NCBI GenBank assembly: GCA_964385045.1
Contig: CAYLNM010000055.1
Location: 1-24,544, forward strand
Direction: 5' to 3'
Source: CAYLNM01 sp964385045
Lineage (GTDB): Bacteria; Planctomycetota; Phycisphaerae; Phycisphaerales; SM1A02
Length of the DNA: 24,544 nucleotides
Part shown: positions 8,877 to 18,048 of the stretch, piece after piece
How the letters are laid out: the number at the start of each line of letters is the position of its first letter
How positions within the stretch are numbered: position 1 is the first letter of the stretch
Translations under genes and position numbers: made by a program
The notes under the pieces: generated by a model
Seen by the model: the letters and a program-made list of their open reading frames with translations, nothing else
Databases searched by the model: none
What the model was told of the DNA's origin: nothing

Positions 8877-10145
8877 ATGGCCACCACGACGGACCGCCGC
8901 GTCACCGAGTCGCCTTCCGGCATCCGTCCGGGCGGCGGACGGCCGGGTGCGGCGGCGTCGGCGCCGGCGTCGGCCCCGGACCCGATGCTCCGCCCCGGCG
9001 ACGTCGTCGAGGTCGTCTTCGGCGCGAATCCGCATCGCCGCGGCGGGCGCCGCAGCCCGTGGCGGTGGCGGGCGACGGGCCGCGGCGGCCGGCGGCTCGA
9101 CAAGGCGATCCTCTCGAACGACGACCGCATCCGGCCCGGCGTGCCGTGCCGGGTCGTCGTCACCACCGTGCGGAAGCCGAGCGTGCCCGGCCGCGGCTTC
9201 TACGCCGTGCGGTACCGCGGCGAGGCGGAGCTTCGGCTGCCGGAGCACGTCTGGGTGCCCGACGTCACGCGGCTCCGGATGGGCCTGCTGCTGTCCCGCG
9301 GCCGCAATCTGCTGCTCAAGGGGCCGCAGGGCTGCGGCAAGAACGTCATCACCGAGGCGATCGCGGACGCGATGGGCTACCGGTACGTCTACGCCAACGC
9401 CAGCAGCGCGATCGAGGGGGCGGACTTCGTCGCCCGCCTCGAGCTCAGGCGCACCGACGGCGGCGGGGTCGAGACGGTCTGGGTGCCCACCCCGCTGCTC
9501 GAGTCCCTCGAGCGCGCCCTCGGCGATCCCGCCGCCCGCGAGCTGGTCTTCATCGACGAGCTCAACCGCTGCCGCGAGCAGGCCCGCAACGGCCTCATGT
9601 CGGCCCTCGACGCAACGCGGGCGATCTACGACCCGACCACCGGCAGGTTCCGGCCCATCCCGTCCACCGTGCAGTTCGTGGCCGCGGTGAACGTCGGCAC
9701 GCAGTTCACCGGCACCACGCCGATCGACGCCGCGACCCTCGACCGCTTCGCCCCGGTGCGGCTGGACTACCCCCCCGCCGACGTCGAGCGCGACCTCGTC
9801 CTGCGGGCGGTGCCCGAGGCCACCCGCTCGCTCGCGGCGATGGTGATCCGCGTGGCCCGCGGCATTCGCGCCGAACGCGACATCCTCGGGGGCGTCTCGG
9901 TGCGGGCGACGATCGACGCGACCGAGACGCTGGCCGAGCCGGCGCTCCGGGCGCTCGGCCGCCGGGCGGTCGTGCAGGTGCTGCGGGAGGCGTTCTGCGA
10001 GCGGCTCGAGGGGGCGTGGGACGACCCCGCGAGCGACGCCGGCCGCGCGTCGGCGATCGTCGAGCGGCTGGTCAAGGGCCGGGCGCAGGCGGACGAGGCC
10101 GACGAGCCGGGGCCGGGGCCGGGCGACGGGACGGGGGCGGCGTGA
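8877..10145 (+). CDS. MoxR/CobS/NorQ-type AAA+ ATPase
   Basis: A 422-residue protein. After a basic, low-complexity N-terminus (about 1-40) and a beta-rich segment (about 40-125), an AAA+ domain follows: Walker A G149PQGCGKN156, Walker B LVFID227E228, sensor 1 N272 in AAVNVGTQ, and LDRF with R290 as probable arginine finger. The family pairs with VWA-domain partners (CobS-CobT, NorQ-NorD, CbbQ-CbbO) as an ATP-driven remodeler or metal-insertion chaperone. The residue after the Walker A lysine is Asn, not the usual Thr/Ser that helps bind magnesium. Its stop overlaps the GTG start of the next gene (GTGA), which carries the VWA domain, so the two are translationally coupled and probably form one complex. 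The remodelled target is unknown. Confidence 0.9.
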   Translation: MATTTDRRVTESPSGIRPGGGRPGAAASAPASAPDPMLRPGDVVEVVFGANPHRRGGRRSPWRWRATGRGGRRLDKAILSNDDRIRPGVPCRVVVTTVRKPSVPGRGFYAVRYRGEAELRLPEHVWVPDVTRLRMGLLLSRGRNLLLKGPQGCGKNVITEAIADAMGYRYVYANASSAIEGADFVARLELRRTDGGGVETVWVPTPLLESLERALGDPAARELVFIDELNRCREQARNGLMSALDATRAIYDPTTGRFRPIPSTVQFVAAVNVGTQFTGTTPIDAATLDRFAPVRLDYPPADVERDLVLRAVPEATRSLAAMVIRVARGIRAERDILGGVSVRATIDATETLAEPALRALGRRAVVQVLREAFCERLEGAWDDPASDAGRASAIVERLVKGRAQADEADEPGPGPGDGTGAA

Positions 10146-13100
10146 GCGGCCGGCGAGCCGGGCACCGGGACGTCGCGCCGGCCGCGCGCGGCACGACGAC
10201 GCGGTCACGGTCACGGTCGCGGCCGGCGGGCGACGCGACGGTGATCGCGTTCACGGGGCGGCCGGGAACGCTCCGGTCGGCCTGCCTGCGGGGCCAGCCC
10301 GCCGCCGTCCGGCACGTGGTGCGCAGCGGCCCGCGGGGGGCGGCCATGCTGGCGTGGATCGCGCTGCGGGCCCGGGCCGGCACGCGGCTCGCGTCGCGGA
10401 TCGTCGAGGCCGCGGCGAGGATCGACGGCCGCGAGCTCACCGCCCATGTCGACGCGTGCGACGAGACGCTGCTGGCCTTCTGCTCCGGGATGGCGCTCGC
10501 GAGCCGGGACACCACCGCGGCGCAGCGGGCCACCTTGATCGAGGACTGGCGGCGGCGCGATCCCGCCACGCTGCTGGACTTCGCCGCCGTCGGCCTCGGC
10601 TTCGGCACGGACGATCCCGTCGCGCTGGTCGAGGTCCTCGAAGCCCTGCCGTCGCGGTCGTGGGCGGCGACGAGCCTCGGCGTGCGGCGAGCGGCCCGCG
10701 AGGTGACGGGACGCGGCGGTGACGCGCGGCCGGGCACGGTGGACGACGCGGTGCTCGCGTTCTGGCTCGCCCCCCGCCTGTCGCGGCGCGTGCTCGCCGC
10801 GGTGGCGGCGCGGCGGCCGGGGCTGGTGGTCCGCGCGGTGCGGGCCGGCCTCGAGCGCGATCGGCCGCCGGGTCCCCGGGCGACGGCGATGCTCGAGGTC
10901 CTCGCGCGGACGAGCGTCCCGGACCCGGTGGACGACGCGGGGCGACCGGCCGCCGCGGCGCTCCTCCACCTCGGCCGTGGCCGCGGCGCCGGCCGCGATC
11001 CGGAGGTGCGGCTGCGGGCGATCGAGGCGGCGATGCGGGCGGGCGCCGGCGCGGCGGCTCCCCTGGCGATCGACTGGCTCGACGAGGGCCTCGTGCGCCC
11101 GGGGCAGGGCGCGACGGACGTCCTCATGGGGCTCGCCCGACCCTACACCCGGCGTGCGGACGACGTCGCGCACGAGGCGCGCGAGGAGGCGATGACCCGG
11201 CACGCCGAGGGGCTGCTCGAGCTCCTCGCCGCCCGGGCCGACGACGCGGCCCGCGACGCGATCACGCGGACCGGCCGCCGGCACGTCGACCCGCGCGTGC
11301 GGGGGGCCGCCCTGCGGACGCTGGCGGCGGATCCCGGCGCCGGCCCGGGACCGGTCGCCGATCTGGCCCGGGTGCAGCTCTCGGATCCGGTGGCCCCGGT
11401 CGCGGCGGCCGCGACGCGGACGCTCGTCCGAGTCGCCGGCGTCGGCACGGCGGCCGCGGCGGTGCTCGAGGCGCTGCCGGGCGTGTCGCGGGACATGCTG
11501 CTCCGCGGCGGCGCGATCCTCGGCCTCGCGGCCCGTGAGGACGACGGGTTCCCGGTGGAGCGGGCCGTCCGCCGGCTGGTCGAGGTCGGGGACGCGGCGG
11601 CCCTGCTCGCCTTCCTCGAGGGCGCGGCCGACCGGGAGCGTCCGCCGCGACTGTTCGAGGAGCCGGAGACGGGGCAGGCGGACCGGCTGGTGGATCGGGC
11701 GCGGGCGCGGCTCGAGACGCTCCGGTGGGAGGAGGCCGAGCCCGATCCCGACTCCGAGCCGGGGGACGGGCCGGCCGCGCCCGCCGATCCGGCCGATCGC
11801 ACGGCGACGGGCCGGGCCCTGATCCTCCTCGCCGCCCGTCATCTCGCCACGCCCGCCGCCGCCGTGCGGCACCGGCGCGGCGAGATGCGGCGGGCGGCGC
11901 AGGCACGGGCGTTCGGCGTGGCGGTCCTCGAGCACGGCGAGACGGAGCCGCCGATCCGGGAGATGGGCGGCGACCTCCTGCGTCTGCTGCGCGAGGACCG
12001 GGCGACGACGGACGAGCACGTCGCACTGCTGCGGGCGGCGATCGAGCACCGGCTGGTCTGCTTCGAGACCGCGCTGCTGGAGCTCGGGCACGCGGCGAGT
12101 CGCATCCGGTGCCCCGCCGACGCCGTCGCCCGCACCCGAGGCCTGTGGCGGGCCGCGGCGCGGATGCCCCAGTCCGGGCCGCACCGGTCGCATCCCTTCG
12201 TCCGCCCGTGCATCGCGCAGGTGCGGGATCGGATCCCGCCGGAGCTCTTCGGCGAGCTCGTCGGCCACGCGATGAGCCAGCCGAAGGTGCGGTCGACGGT
12301 GATGCTCCGGGTGCTGCCGCGAGCCAGTGCCGACCCGGCGTACGACGCGCGTTTCGCCGAGGACCCGGCGGCCCCGGGACGCGGGCGGGGCCGCGGGCGG
12401 AGACGCGCGCCGCTGGCCGCGCGGATGGTCCACGAGGTGCGGACGGCGACGGAGGCCATCGCCGTCGAGGCCGTGCGGCTGCTCGGCGAGCCGGTCGCGG
12501 TGAACCTGACCCTCGAGTGCGTCGGTCGCACGTGGCCGCCGCAACCGGGCGAGCTGCCGGTGATCGAGGTGAGCCCGGATCCCGTGCTCGACCTCGGGAC
12601 GGCGGGACGCGAGGTGATGGTGGGCGTCGGCCTCCACGAGCTCGGCCACCAGGCGTGGGACTTCCGCGAGCCGGGCTGGCGGGCCGAGGCGGACCGGATC
12701 GGGCGGCTCGGGCTCCACCCGCTGCAGAACCTGCTGTGCGACGAGCGTCTCGAACGGCGGCTGCGGTCGCGGAGCGAGCGGTACGGCCGTGCGATCGACG
12801 CCGCGGTGCGGCATCACTTCGTCCGCAGCGAGCATCGGGTGCCGATCGGGGCCCTCGCCGCGGTGAGTGGACGGGCCGAAGCCGAGCTGCGGGCGGCGAT
12901 CGCCGCGGGCGCGGTGCCGGGACGACTCGAGGGCGAGGGCGGGGACGACGAGGGCGACCCGCGGCGGGACGTGCTCGTCATCCGGCAGCACGAGCTCATG
13001 CGGGTCCCGGGCCTCGCCACGCCCTGGCAGGTCTTCGCGTGGGCCCTGCGCACCGGCGCCGAGCGGAGCTCGGTCTGGTGCGGGCGGGCGCGGGCCGCCC

Positions 13101-14305
13101 TCGCGTTCGTGCCCCGGCGGCTGCGGCACCTGGACCTGCGCCAGGTCGGCGGCGTGTGCGAGCGGGTGGCCGAGGCGTTGGGCGGCGTGGAGGCCGAGCG
13201 GGCCCGGCGCCGGGCGATGCGGGCGCTCGCCGACCGCGACGCACGGATCGCGGCGCTGCTCGGGGCGATCGCGCACGCGGCCGCGGCGGGGCGGCCCGAC
13301 GTGCTCGGCGGCGGCGGCCCGCTTCCGGACGCCCCCGATCCCGGGGCGGATGGCGACGCCGGCGGCGGCGTGGTGCCGCCCGGGCCGCCCGCCGGGATCC
13401 GGCCGATCGCGCGCGGCGCCACGCCGGCCGGACGACATCCGCACGACGGCGACTGGAGCGGCAACGAGTCGCCCGAGCTCGCGGTCCCGTCGCTGTCCGA
13501 GCTGATCACGCCGACCCGCGACGAGACGGCGCACCGCGAGCTGCTCGGCCGGATCGCGCGGCACGTGACGCCGCTGCGGCGTTCGCTCGAACGGCTCGGA
13601 CGCGGCGAGGTCGACGAGCCGGCGTCGCGTCGCGGCGATCGGCTCGACGTCGGGCGGGCGCGGGCCTTGGCGGTCGCGCCGCGGATCGACGTCCTCGTCG
13701 GGCGGCGCGAGATCGTGCGGGCCGACTGCGAGCTCGGCCTGCTCGTGGACCGCTCGGGCTCGATGCAGGGCGAGCGGATCGAGCTCGCCCGCACCTTCGG
13801 GTGCCTCCTCGCCGAGGCGGCCCGGGGCGTGCGCGGCATCTCGGGGTGGACCGCGGCCTTCGACGACGACACGTGGTTCGAGCTCGGTCCCTTCGAACGC
13901 ACCGCGATCGCGACGCTCGAGGCCGGCGGCGGGAACAACGACGCCGGGGCGCTGGACCTCGCCGGCCGCCGCATGCTCGCCAGTCGGCGGCGCCGGCGGA
14001 TCATCGTCCTGCTGAGCGACGGCGAGCCGACGCAGTGCACGGTCGCGGCGTTCCACGACGTGGCGTCCCGCCTCGAGCGGCGGCACGGCATCGCGGTCGT
14101 GCACGTGGTGATCGCCCAGGTCGAACGGCGGGCGGTCCTGCCGCGGCACGTGGACCTCTCCGAGCACGGGCTCGAGGCGTCGATCCGGTGCTTCGCGCGG
14201 CTGCTGGAGGACCTGGTGCGGCGCGGGGCGCGGGCGGTGCCGGCGGCCGCGGCGGTGGCCCGACGCGGCGGTCGGCCCGGCCGCCGCACGGGGGACGCGG
14301 CATGA
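10142..14305 (+). CDS. Giant helical-repeat / HExxH metallopeptidase-like / VWA protein, partner of the AAA+ ATPase
   Basis: A 1387-residue protein starting at a GTG that overlaps the stop of the ATPase gene (GTGA). Residues about 60-700 are Ala/Leu/Arg-rich helices, consistent with HEAT-like repeats. Residues 825-870 contain H832ELGH836 followed about 25 residues later by QNLLCDERLE, the HExxH...(N)xLxDxRxE pattern known from metallopeptidase-like regions of VWA proteins partnered with MoxR ATPases. Residues about 1195-1340 form a VWA domain with MIDAS DRSGSM (D1203, S1205, S1207) and D1293 in LLSDGEPT. The usual short adaptor (CobT, NorD) is about 600 residues; this one is much longer because of the N-terminal repeats. 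It likely binds a target through the repeats and VWA domain and is driven by the upstream ATPase; peptidase activity is possible but unproven. The start is well supported by the overlap. Confidence 0.88.
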   Translation: MSGRRAGHRDVAPAARGTTTRSRSRSRPAGDATVIAFTGRPGTLRSACLRGQPAAVRHVVRSGPRGAAMLAWIALRARAGTRLASRIVEAAARIDGRELTAHVDACDETLLAFCSGMALASRDTTAAQRATLIEDWRRRDPATLLDFAAVGLGFGTDDPVALVEVLEALPSRSWAATSLGVRRAAREVTGRGGDARPGTVDDAVLAFWLAPRLSRRVLAAVAARRPGLVVRAVRAGLERDRPPGPRATAMLEVLARTSVPDPVDDAGRPAAAALLHLGRGRGAGRDPEVRLRAIEAAMRAGAGAAAPLAIDWLDEGLVRPGQGATDVLMGLARPYTRRADDVAHEAREEAMTRHAEGLLELLAARADDAARDAITRTGRRHVDPRVRGAALRTLAADPGAGPGPVADLARVQLSDPVAPVAAAATRTLVRVAGVGTAAAAVLEALPGVSRDMLLRGGAILGLAAREDDGFPVERAVRRLVEVGDAAALLAFLEGAADRERPPRLFEEPETGQADRLVDRARARLETLRWEEAEPDPDSEPGDGPAAPADPADRTATGRALILLAARHLATPAAAVRHRRGEMRRAAQARAFGVAVLEHGETEPPIREMGGDLLRLLREDRATTDEHVALLRAAIEHRLVCFETALLELGHAASRIRCPADAVARTRGLWRAAARMPQSGPHRSHPFVRPCIAQVRDRIPPELFGELVGHAMSQPKVRSTVMLRVLPRASADPAYDARFAEDPAAPGRGRGRGRRRAPLAARMVHEVRTATEAIAVEAVRLLGEPVAVNLTLECVGRTWPPQPGELPVIEVSPDPVLDLGTAGREVMVGVGLHELGHQAWDFREPGWRAEADRIGRLGLHPLQNLLCDERLERRLRSRSERYGRAIDAAVRHHFVRSEHRVPIGALAAVSGRAEAELRAAIAAGAVPGRLEGEGGDDEGDPRRDVLVIRQHELMRVPGLATPWQVFAWALRTGAERSSVWCGRARAALAFVPRRLRHLDLRQVGGVCERVAEALGGVEAERARRRAMRALADRDARIAALLGAIAHAAAAGRPDVLGGGGPLPDAPDPGADGDAGGGVVPPGPPAGIRPIARGATPAGRHPHDGDWSGNESPELAVPSLSELITPTRDETAHRELLGRIARHVTPLRRSLERLGRGEVDEPASRRGDRLDVGRARALAVAPRIDVLVGRREIVRADCELGLLVDRSGSMQGERIELARTFGCLLAEAARGVRGISGWTAAFDDDTWFELGPFERTAIATLEAGGGNNDAGALDLAGRRMLASRRRRRIIVLLSDGEPTQCTVAAFHDVASRLERRHGIAVVHVVIAQVERRAVLPRHVDLSEHGLEASIRCFARLLEDLVRRGARAVPAAAAVARRGGRPGRRTGDAA

Positions 14306-15412
14306 ATGCAGCGACGAGCCGGAGCGCCCGCGGCGGCGCTCCCGTGAATCACGCGTCCGGACGTCCGGACCGCCCGCCGGTGGCGCGGGCGGGACGGGCG
14401 GACGCGACGTCCTCCGCCTCCGTGGCGGACCCGGCCCCCGGGCCGGGCGCGAGGCACCCGCGGGAGCACGGTGCATGCCGGGTCCGTGGCGGCCCCGGTG
14501 GACGCGGGGACGGGCGTGATGCCCACCGCGCGCCCGACAAGGTCCGCCACTCGGGCGCGTCCGCGCGTCGCCGGCCTCCCGAGGACCGGCGCAGGCGGGC
14601 GGACCTCCCGCACCGGCAGGGCTGCGCTCCGGTCGCCTCGGCGGCCGGGGGGTCCCGGCGGGATCCTCGACTCGTCCCGGGCCGCCCCGACGCGGCGCCG
14701 CGGACGCCCCGGGAGCACGCGCGACGGCCGACGCCGTCCGCGTGCGGTCGTCTCGTGCCGACGCCCCACACCGTCCGGTCGCCGGGCGTCCGCTCGAACC
14801 GGGGGGAGGACGGTCCTTCCGCCACGACCCCGCGGGCACCACGAAGACGAACGAGATCCGGCGCGCCGCCGGATCGGCGGACGCGGCCGGGCGCGTCCAC
14901 GGTCGTCCGATGCCCTTCCCGAAGGCTCTCCTTGCCGCGGCCCCGGCCGCGCGCCGGAGCCACGATGCGCGCGGCGGTCTCCCGGTCGAGTCGGCGATGG
15001 CGATGCGGACGGGCGCGATCGGAGCCGGCGGACGCCGGTCGCGTTCATGCCACCGGTCCGCCACGTCCACCGGGTCCGGCGGCGGGCCCGTCCGGGGCGC
15101 TCCGGAGGGTGAGCGGGAGCGGAGGGGGCCCGGCCGTGGCGGCGGTCGGTCCTCTCCCCCCGCCGCCGGCGGCGCCGGGGATCACGACGTGGGGATGCAC
15201 CGTGGATGAGCGGCGCGATCGGGCGGCAAGGGCCCCGCGGTCCGCGTCGTGCTCGTGGTGGCGGCCGGCGGTCCGTACGGTGTGGGCGATGGCATCGCGG
15301 CCTCGGCGGCCGGTCCGCGGGGACCTCGCCGCGGGGCCGGGCCGGAGTCGAGTGCGGGCGGAGCGCGCCGTGCGGCGTGCCGGCCCCGATCGATCCGCCG
15401 GAGCCCGAGGGC
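14306..15412. other. About 1.1 kb, extremely GC-rich, no supportable gene
   Basis: Several frames on both strands are open here, but that follows from the GC content: the translations are Arg/Pro/Gly/Ala-rich with no motif. An ATG at 14302 overlaps the VWA gene stop (ATGA), which looks like coupling, yet its frame runs on to 16158 through the antisense of the kinase gene and loses codon bias near 14800. A frame shift there (14823-14960 reads more normally in another + frame) could mean a decayed gene. A GC hairpin at 14430-14447 (8-bp arms, 2-nt loop) lies 125 bp past the VWA stop and may act as a terminator, without a T tract. Confidence 0.45.
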
Positions 15413-15757
15413 ATGAACGACGGCGGCGAGCGAGCCCGCGAGTCGGTGAACGAGCGCGACGGAGGCGGCAGCGGAAACGGCGAGCCGTGCGGCGGTCCGG
15501 CGGCATCCGCGCCGCGTCCGGACCCCGGCGGTTCGGCCGCCGGCGCGGGCTCCGGCGGGGGCTCCAGCCCGGGCGCCGAGCCGAACGCCGACCGCCGGCG
15601 GCGACTCGCCGCCTTCGGGCGCGTGCGGCGGCTCGCCGACGCGGTGGACGACGCGGCGCGGCGGCGCCGCGACCGCGGATCGCCCGAGTCGCCATCGACG
15701 TCCGATCCGGAGGAGCCGGGGCGCGATCGCGGGCCGCGTGCGCCGACCGGCCCCTGA
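15413..15757 (+). CDS. Small hypothetical protein, disordered
   Basis: A 114-residue ORF beginning MNDGGERARESVNERDGG. GGAG lies 9 nt before the ATG. The sequence is Gly/Ser/Pro/Glu/Arg-rich and probably disordered, apart from a short charged helix (RRLAAFGRVRRLADAVDD, about residues 63-80). It ends 15 bp before the convergent kinase stop, a spacing that fits a real gene end. There is no family match I recognise. In DNA this GC-rich a chance ORF of this length is also likely, so this is a weak call. Confidence 0.3.
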   Translation: MNDGGERARESVNERDGGGSGNGEPCGGPAASAPRPDPGGSAAGAGSGGGSSPGAEPNADRRRRLAAFGRVRRLADAVDDAARRRRDRGSPESPSTSDPEEPGRDRGPRAPTGP

Positions 15758-15772
15758 CCCGTCGGCCGGGAC

Positions 15773-16947
15773 CTACGCCCGCCGCCGCCGCCACGCGTGC
15801 CGCGCCCGCTCGGCCGCGAGGCCGAGGCGGAGCAGTCGGCGCTCCGGCGTCCGGCTGCTCGGTCGCCGGGCGAGCCACGCCGCGAGGTCGGCGGCGAGCA
15901 CGCGGGCGTCGTCCTGCCGCCCGTCCCGATGCTCGGCGTTGGCCGCGTCCACGATCCGGTCGAGCTCGGCCGCGGCCATCCGGCCGAGGCCGCGTCGCAG
16001 CCGCAGCATCGCGCGGAGCGCGGGTCCGCCGAGCAGTCCCGGCTCGAAGGACTCGTCGGGCACGAGCTCGCAGCAGAGCATCACGCTCAGCAGGCGTCCG
16101 ATCGCGGCGACGTCGGTCCGGGCGTCGAGGGAAGTGCCCGCGAGCTGCTCGCGGGTGACGGTGATCCGGTTCAGCCGGCTCGCCGCCGCCGCTCGCCGGC
16201 CGACGCGGGTCGCCCCGCCGAGGTCCAGCAGCATCACCCGCGGCGGATGCACGATCCGCCGGCTCGGGTCGATGAGCAGCACGAGGTTCTCGAGGCCGAG
16301 GTCGCCGTGCACGAGCGGCTCGCCCCCGCCCACGCCGCGGTGCAGGTCGTCCACCGACTCGGCGATGCCGATCGCCACGTGCACCACCTCGTCCGTCGTC
16401 AGCGGCGCATGGTCCACGAGCAGCTCGTGGACGGTCACGCCGTGCAGGTACGGCAGCGCGATCACCGGGTGCCACCGATCCTCGAAGCGCTCGATCCACG
16501 CGTCGATCGGCGGGGGCGTCCAGGGCGTGCAGCCGCGGGCGCCGGCCTGCAGGGCCGTCCGGGCGGCGTCCATCGCGGCGGCGGGCTCGTCGAGCGGCCC
16601 GAGGAACCGCAGCGCGAGCGGCCGTTCGAACCGCTCCTCGATCGCGTGCACCACCACCGCCTCCCCGCCGATCCCGAGGACGCGGCCGGTGAGCCGCACC
16701 GTGCCCGCGGCGACGACGGTCCGGCCGTCGAGGAGCCGCCGCTCGAGCCGCGTGCGCCAGTCGTCGCGCCGGTCCTCGCNNNNNNNNNNNNNNNNNNNNN
16801 NNNNNNNNNNNNNNNNNNNNNNNNNNNNNNNNNNNNNNNNNNNNNNNNNNNNNNNNNNNNNNNNNNNNNNNNNNNNNNNTCGCGCCGGTCCTCGCCGCCC
16901 GCACCGTCCCGCCCCGCCCGCTCCCTCGAATCGTGTGCTCGAGGCAT
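15773..16947 (-). CDS. Hanks-type Ser/Thr protein kinase, interrupted by the scaffold gap
   Basis: Kinase motifs: glycine-rich loop GIGGEAVVVHA, catalytic loop HGDLGLEN, and DLGG in place of DFG. The C-terminal part of 308 residues reads from a GTG at 16699, but coding sequence continues upstream to the N run. Collapsing the gap at the 16-base repeat on its two sides (see the gap entry) joins it in frame to an N-terminus starting MPRAHDSRERAG at ATG 16947. This ATG has GGAGG (16953-16957) 5 nt upstream. The merged gene is 353 codons including the stop. With the 100 Ns left in place the frame is broken. The catalytic-loop lysine of HRDLKxxN is Gly, so activity should be tested. No membrane segment is seen. 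It lies 88 bp downstream of the sigma/HTH regulator gene on the same strand, so the kinase may control that regulator or be controlled with it. Confidence 0.78.
16780..16879. other. Scaffold gap of exactly 100 Ns, probably an unmerged contig overlap
   Basis: The 16 bases immediately left of the Ns (16764-16779, tcgcgccggtcctcgc) are identical to the 16 bases immediately right (16880-16895). A run of exactly 100 Ns is the usual placeholder for unknown length. Removing 116 bases (Ns plus one copy) makes the kinase gene a continuous frame, so the true gap is probably zero. Confidence 0.85.
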
Positions 16948-17035
16948 CCGCCCCTCCGCCCTTCGTCCCCGTGCCGACCCGCGGGGCGGAGCGATCGATC
17001 GGCTCCGCCTCCGCCGCTCCCCGCCGAGCGGACGG

Positions 17036-17974
17036 TCACGTGCCGCCGGCGCCCGGGACGGCGAGCCGGGCACGGATGGCGTCGAGATCGCGGTAGGCGG
17101 TGGACCGCGGCGTGCCGAGCGCCTTCGTCGCGGTCGCGACCGGGATCCCGAGCCGGTCGACGAGCAGGTGCAGGGCGAGACGGCGAGCCGCGGTCGGATC
17201 CGACCGGGCCTCGTCGCGGGCGAAGGCGTGGAGCACCGCGGTGGCGTCGGCGGGGGCCTCGTCGGCGTGAAGCGGCGCCGCCGCGGCCGGAGTCGCCGGG
17301 GACTCGGCCGCCTTCGCCGACGTCGCGGGGGGCGTGGCCACTTCGTCCCGCGCCCGCTCGCCCGACCCCGGCCGTCCGCGACGACGCAGGTGCTCCCGGA
17401 GCAAGGCGGCCCGCGCCGGATCCGAGGCCCGGCGGTCGGCGAGTCCGAACGTCTCGTGGACGTCGACCGCGTCGCGCCGCAGGCGGACGCGGGCGAGCCG
17501 CTCCCGCTCGTCGAGCCGCCACCGCAGCAGCCGGCGGATGCGGCGCCGCATGCGACGCCGGTCGCCGGCGGCGTCGGCCGCCGCCTCGGCCCGGCCGCCC
17601 GGCCGTCGCCGGCCGGCGGCGTCGAGCCCCGCGGCGAGGAGGATCACGTCGTGGGCGAGCTCGCTCCCGGTGATCGAGCGGTGCCGGCCGTCCCGCCGGC
17701 GCAGGGCCGCGGCGGCGATGGAGCGGGCGAAGGGGCCGTGCTCCTCGAGCAGCGCCTGGACGTGGCGATCGGCCGGACCGAGCGGCGGGGTGCCGCGGCG
17801 AGGGCCCGGCGAGCCGTCGTCGGCCCCCGCGGCGTCGGTCGCCGGCCGAGCCGCCGTCGCCATCGGCTCGCGAGGATCCGCCGAGGGGCCGCCCGTCGAG
17901 GCGGCGTCCACCGTCCCCCGTCCCGCACGACCCCCCTCGGTCGCGGCCCGCCGCCACCACGTCCAGTCCGCCAT
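17036..17974 (-). CDS. ECF-like sigma factor or HTH transcription regulator
   Basis: A 312-residue protein starting MADWTWWRRAA; GGAG 6 nt upstream supports the ATG at 17974. Residues about 60-105 (HVQALLEEHG to SELAHDVILLAAGL) resemble the region 2 pattern of ECF sigma factors, and the arginine-rich stretch after it could be the rest of region 2. An Ala/Pro linker follows. The C-terminus (about 270-307, RLGIPVATATKALGTPRSTAYRDLDAIRARL-like, here paraphrased by its key LGIP, ATKALG and STAYRDL blocks) is a helix-turn-helix like region 4. The similarity is weak, so a non-sigma HTH regulator is also possible. It precedes a kinase gene on the same strand. Its leader carries an 8-bp tandem repeat and a good promoter candidate. 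Confidence 0.5.
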   Translation of the reverse strand: MADWTWWRRAATEGGRAGRGTVDAASTGGPSADPREPMATAARPATDAAGADDGSPGPRRGTPPLGPADRHVQALLEEHGPFARSIAAAALRRRDGRHRSITGSELAHDVILLAAGLDAAGRRRPGGRAEAAADAAGDRRRMRRRIRRLLRWRLDERERLARVRLRRDAVDVHETFGLADRRASDPARAALLREHLRRRGRPGSGERARDEVATPPATSAKAAESPATPAAAAPLHADEAPADATAVLHAFARDEARSDPTAARRLALHLLVDRLGIPVATATKALGTPRSTAYRDLDAIRARLAVPGAGGT

Positions 17975-17992
17975 CGATGTCTCCACGACCCG

Positions 17993-18040
17993 CTCGCCCG
18001 TTCGCCCGTTCGCCCGTTCGCCCGTTCGCCCGTCCACCCG
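17993..18040. repeat. 8-bp tandem repeat (TTCGCCCG) in the leader of the regulator gene
   Basis: Four perfect copies of TTCGCCCG lie at 18001-18032. One imperfect copy flanks each side (CTCGCCCG at 17993, TCCACCCG at 18033). The array lies between the candidate promoter (18049-18076) and the start codon at 17974, so it would be in the 5' untranslated leader. A unit of 8 is not a multiple of 3, and slippage would change leader length by 8 nt per copy. Confidence 0.9.
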
Positions 18041-18048
18041 GGCCGCCG

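Noticed and set aside
10211..15070. A minus strand open frame of 1,619 codons opposite the VWA gene
   Set aside because: Arg/Pro/His-rich shadow; the + strand has MIDAS and HExxH motifs.
11725..16158. A + strand open frame of 1,477 codons crossing the VWA gene and the kinase region
   Set aside because: It overlaps the VWA gene in another frame and runs antisense to the kinase gene; low-complexity translation.
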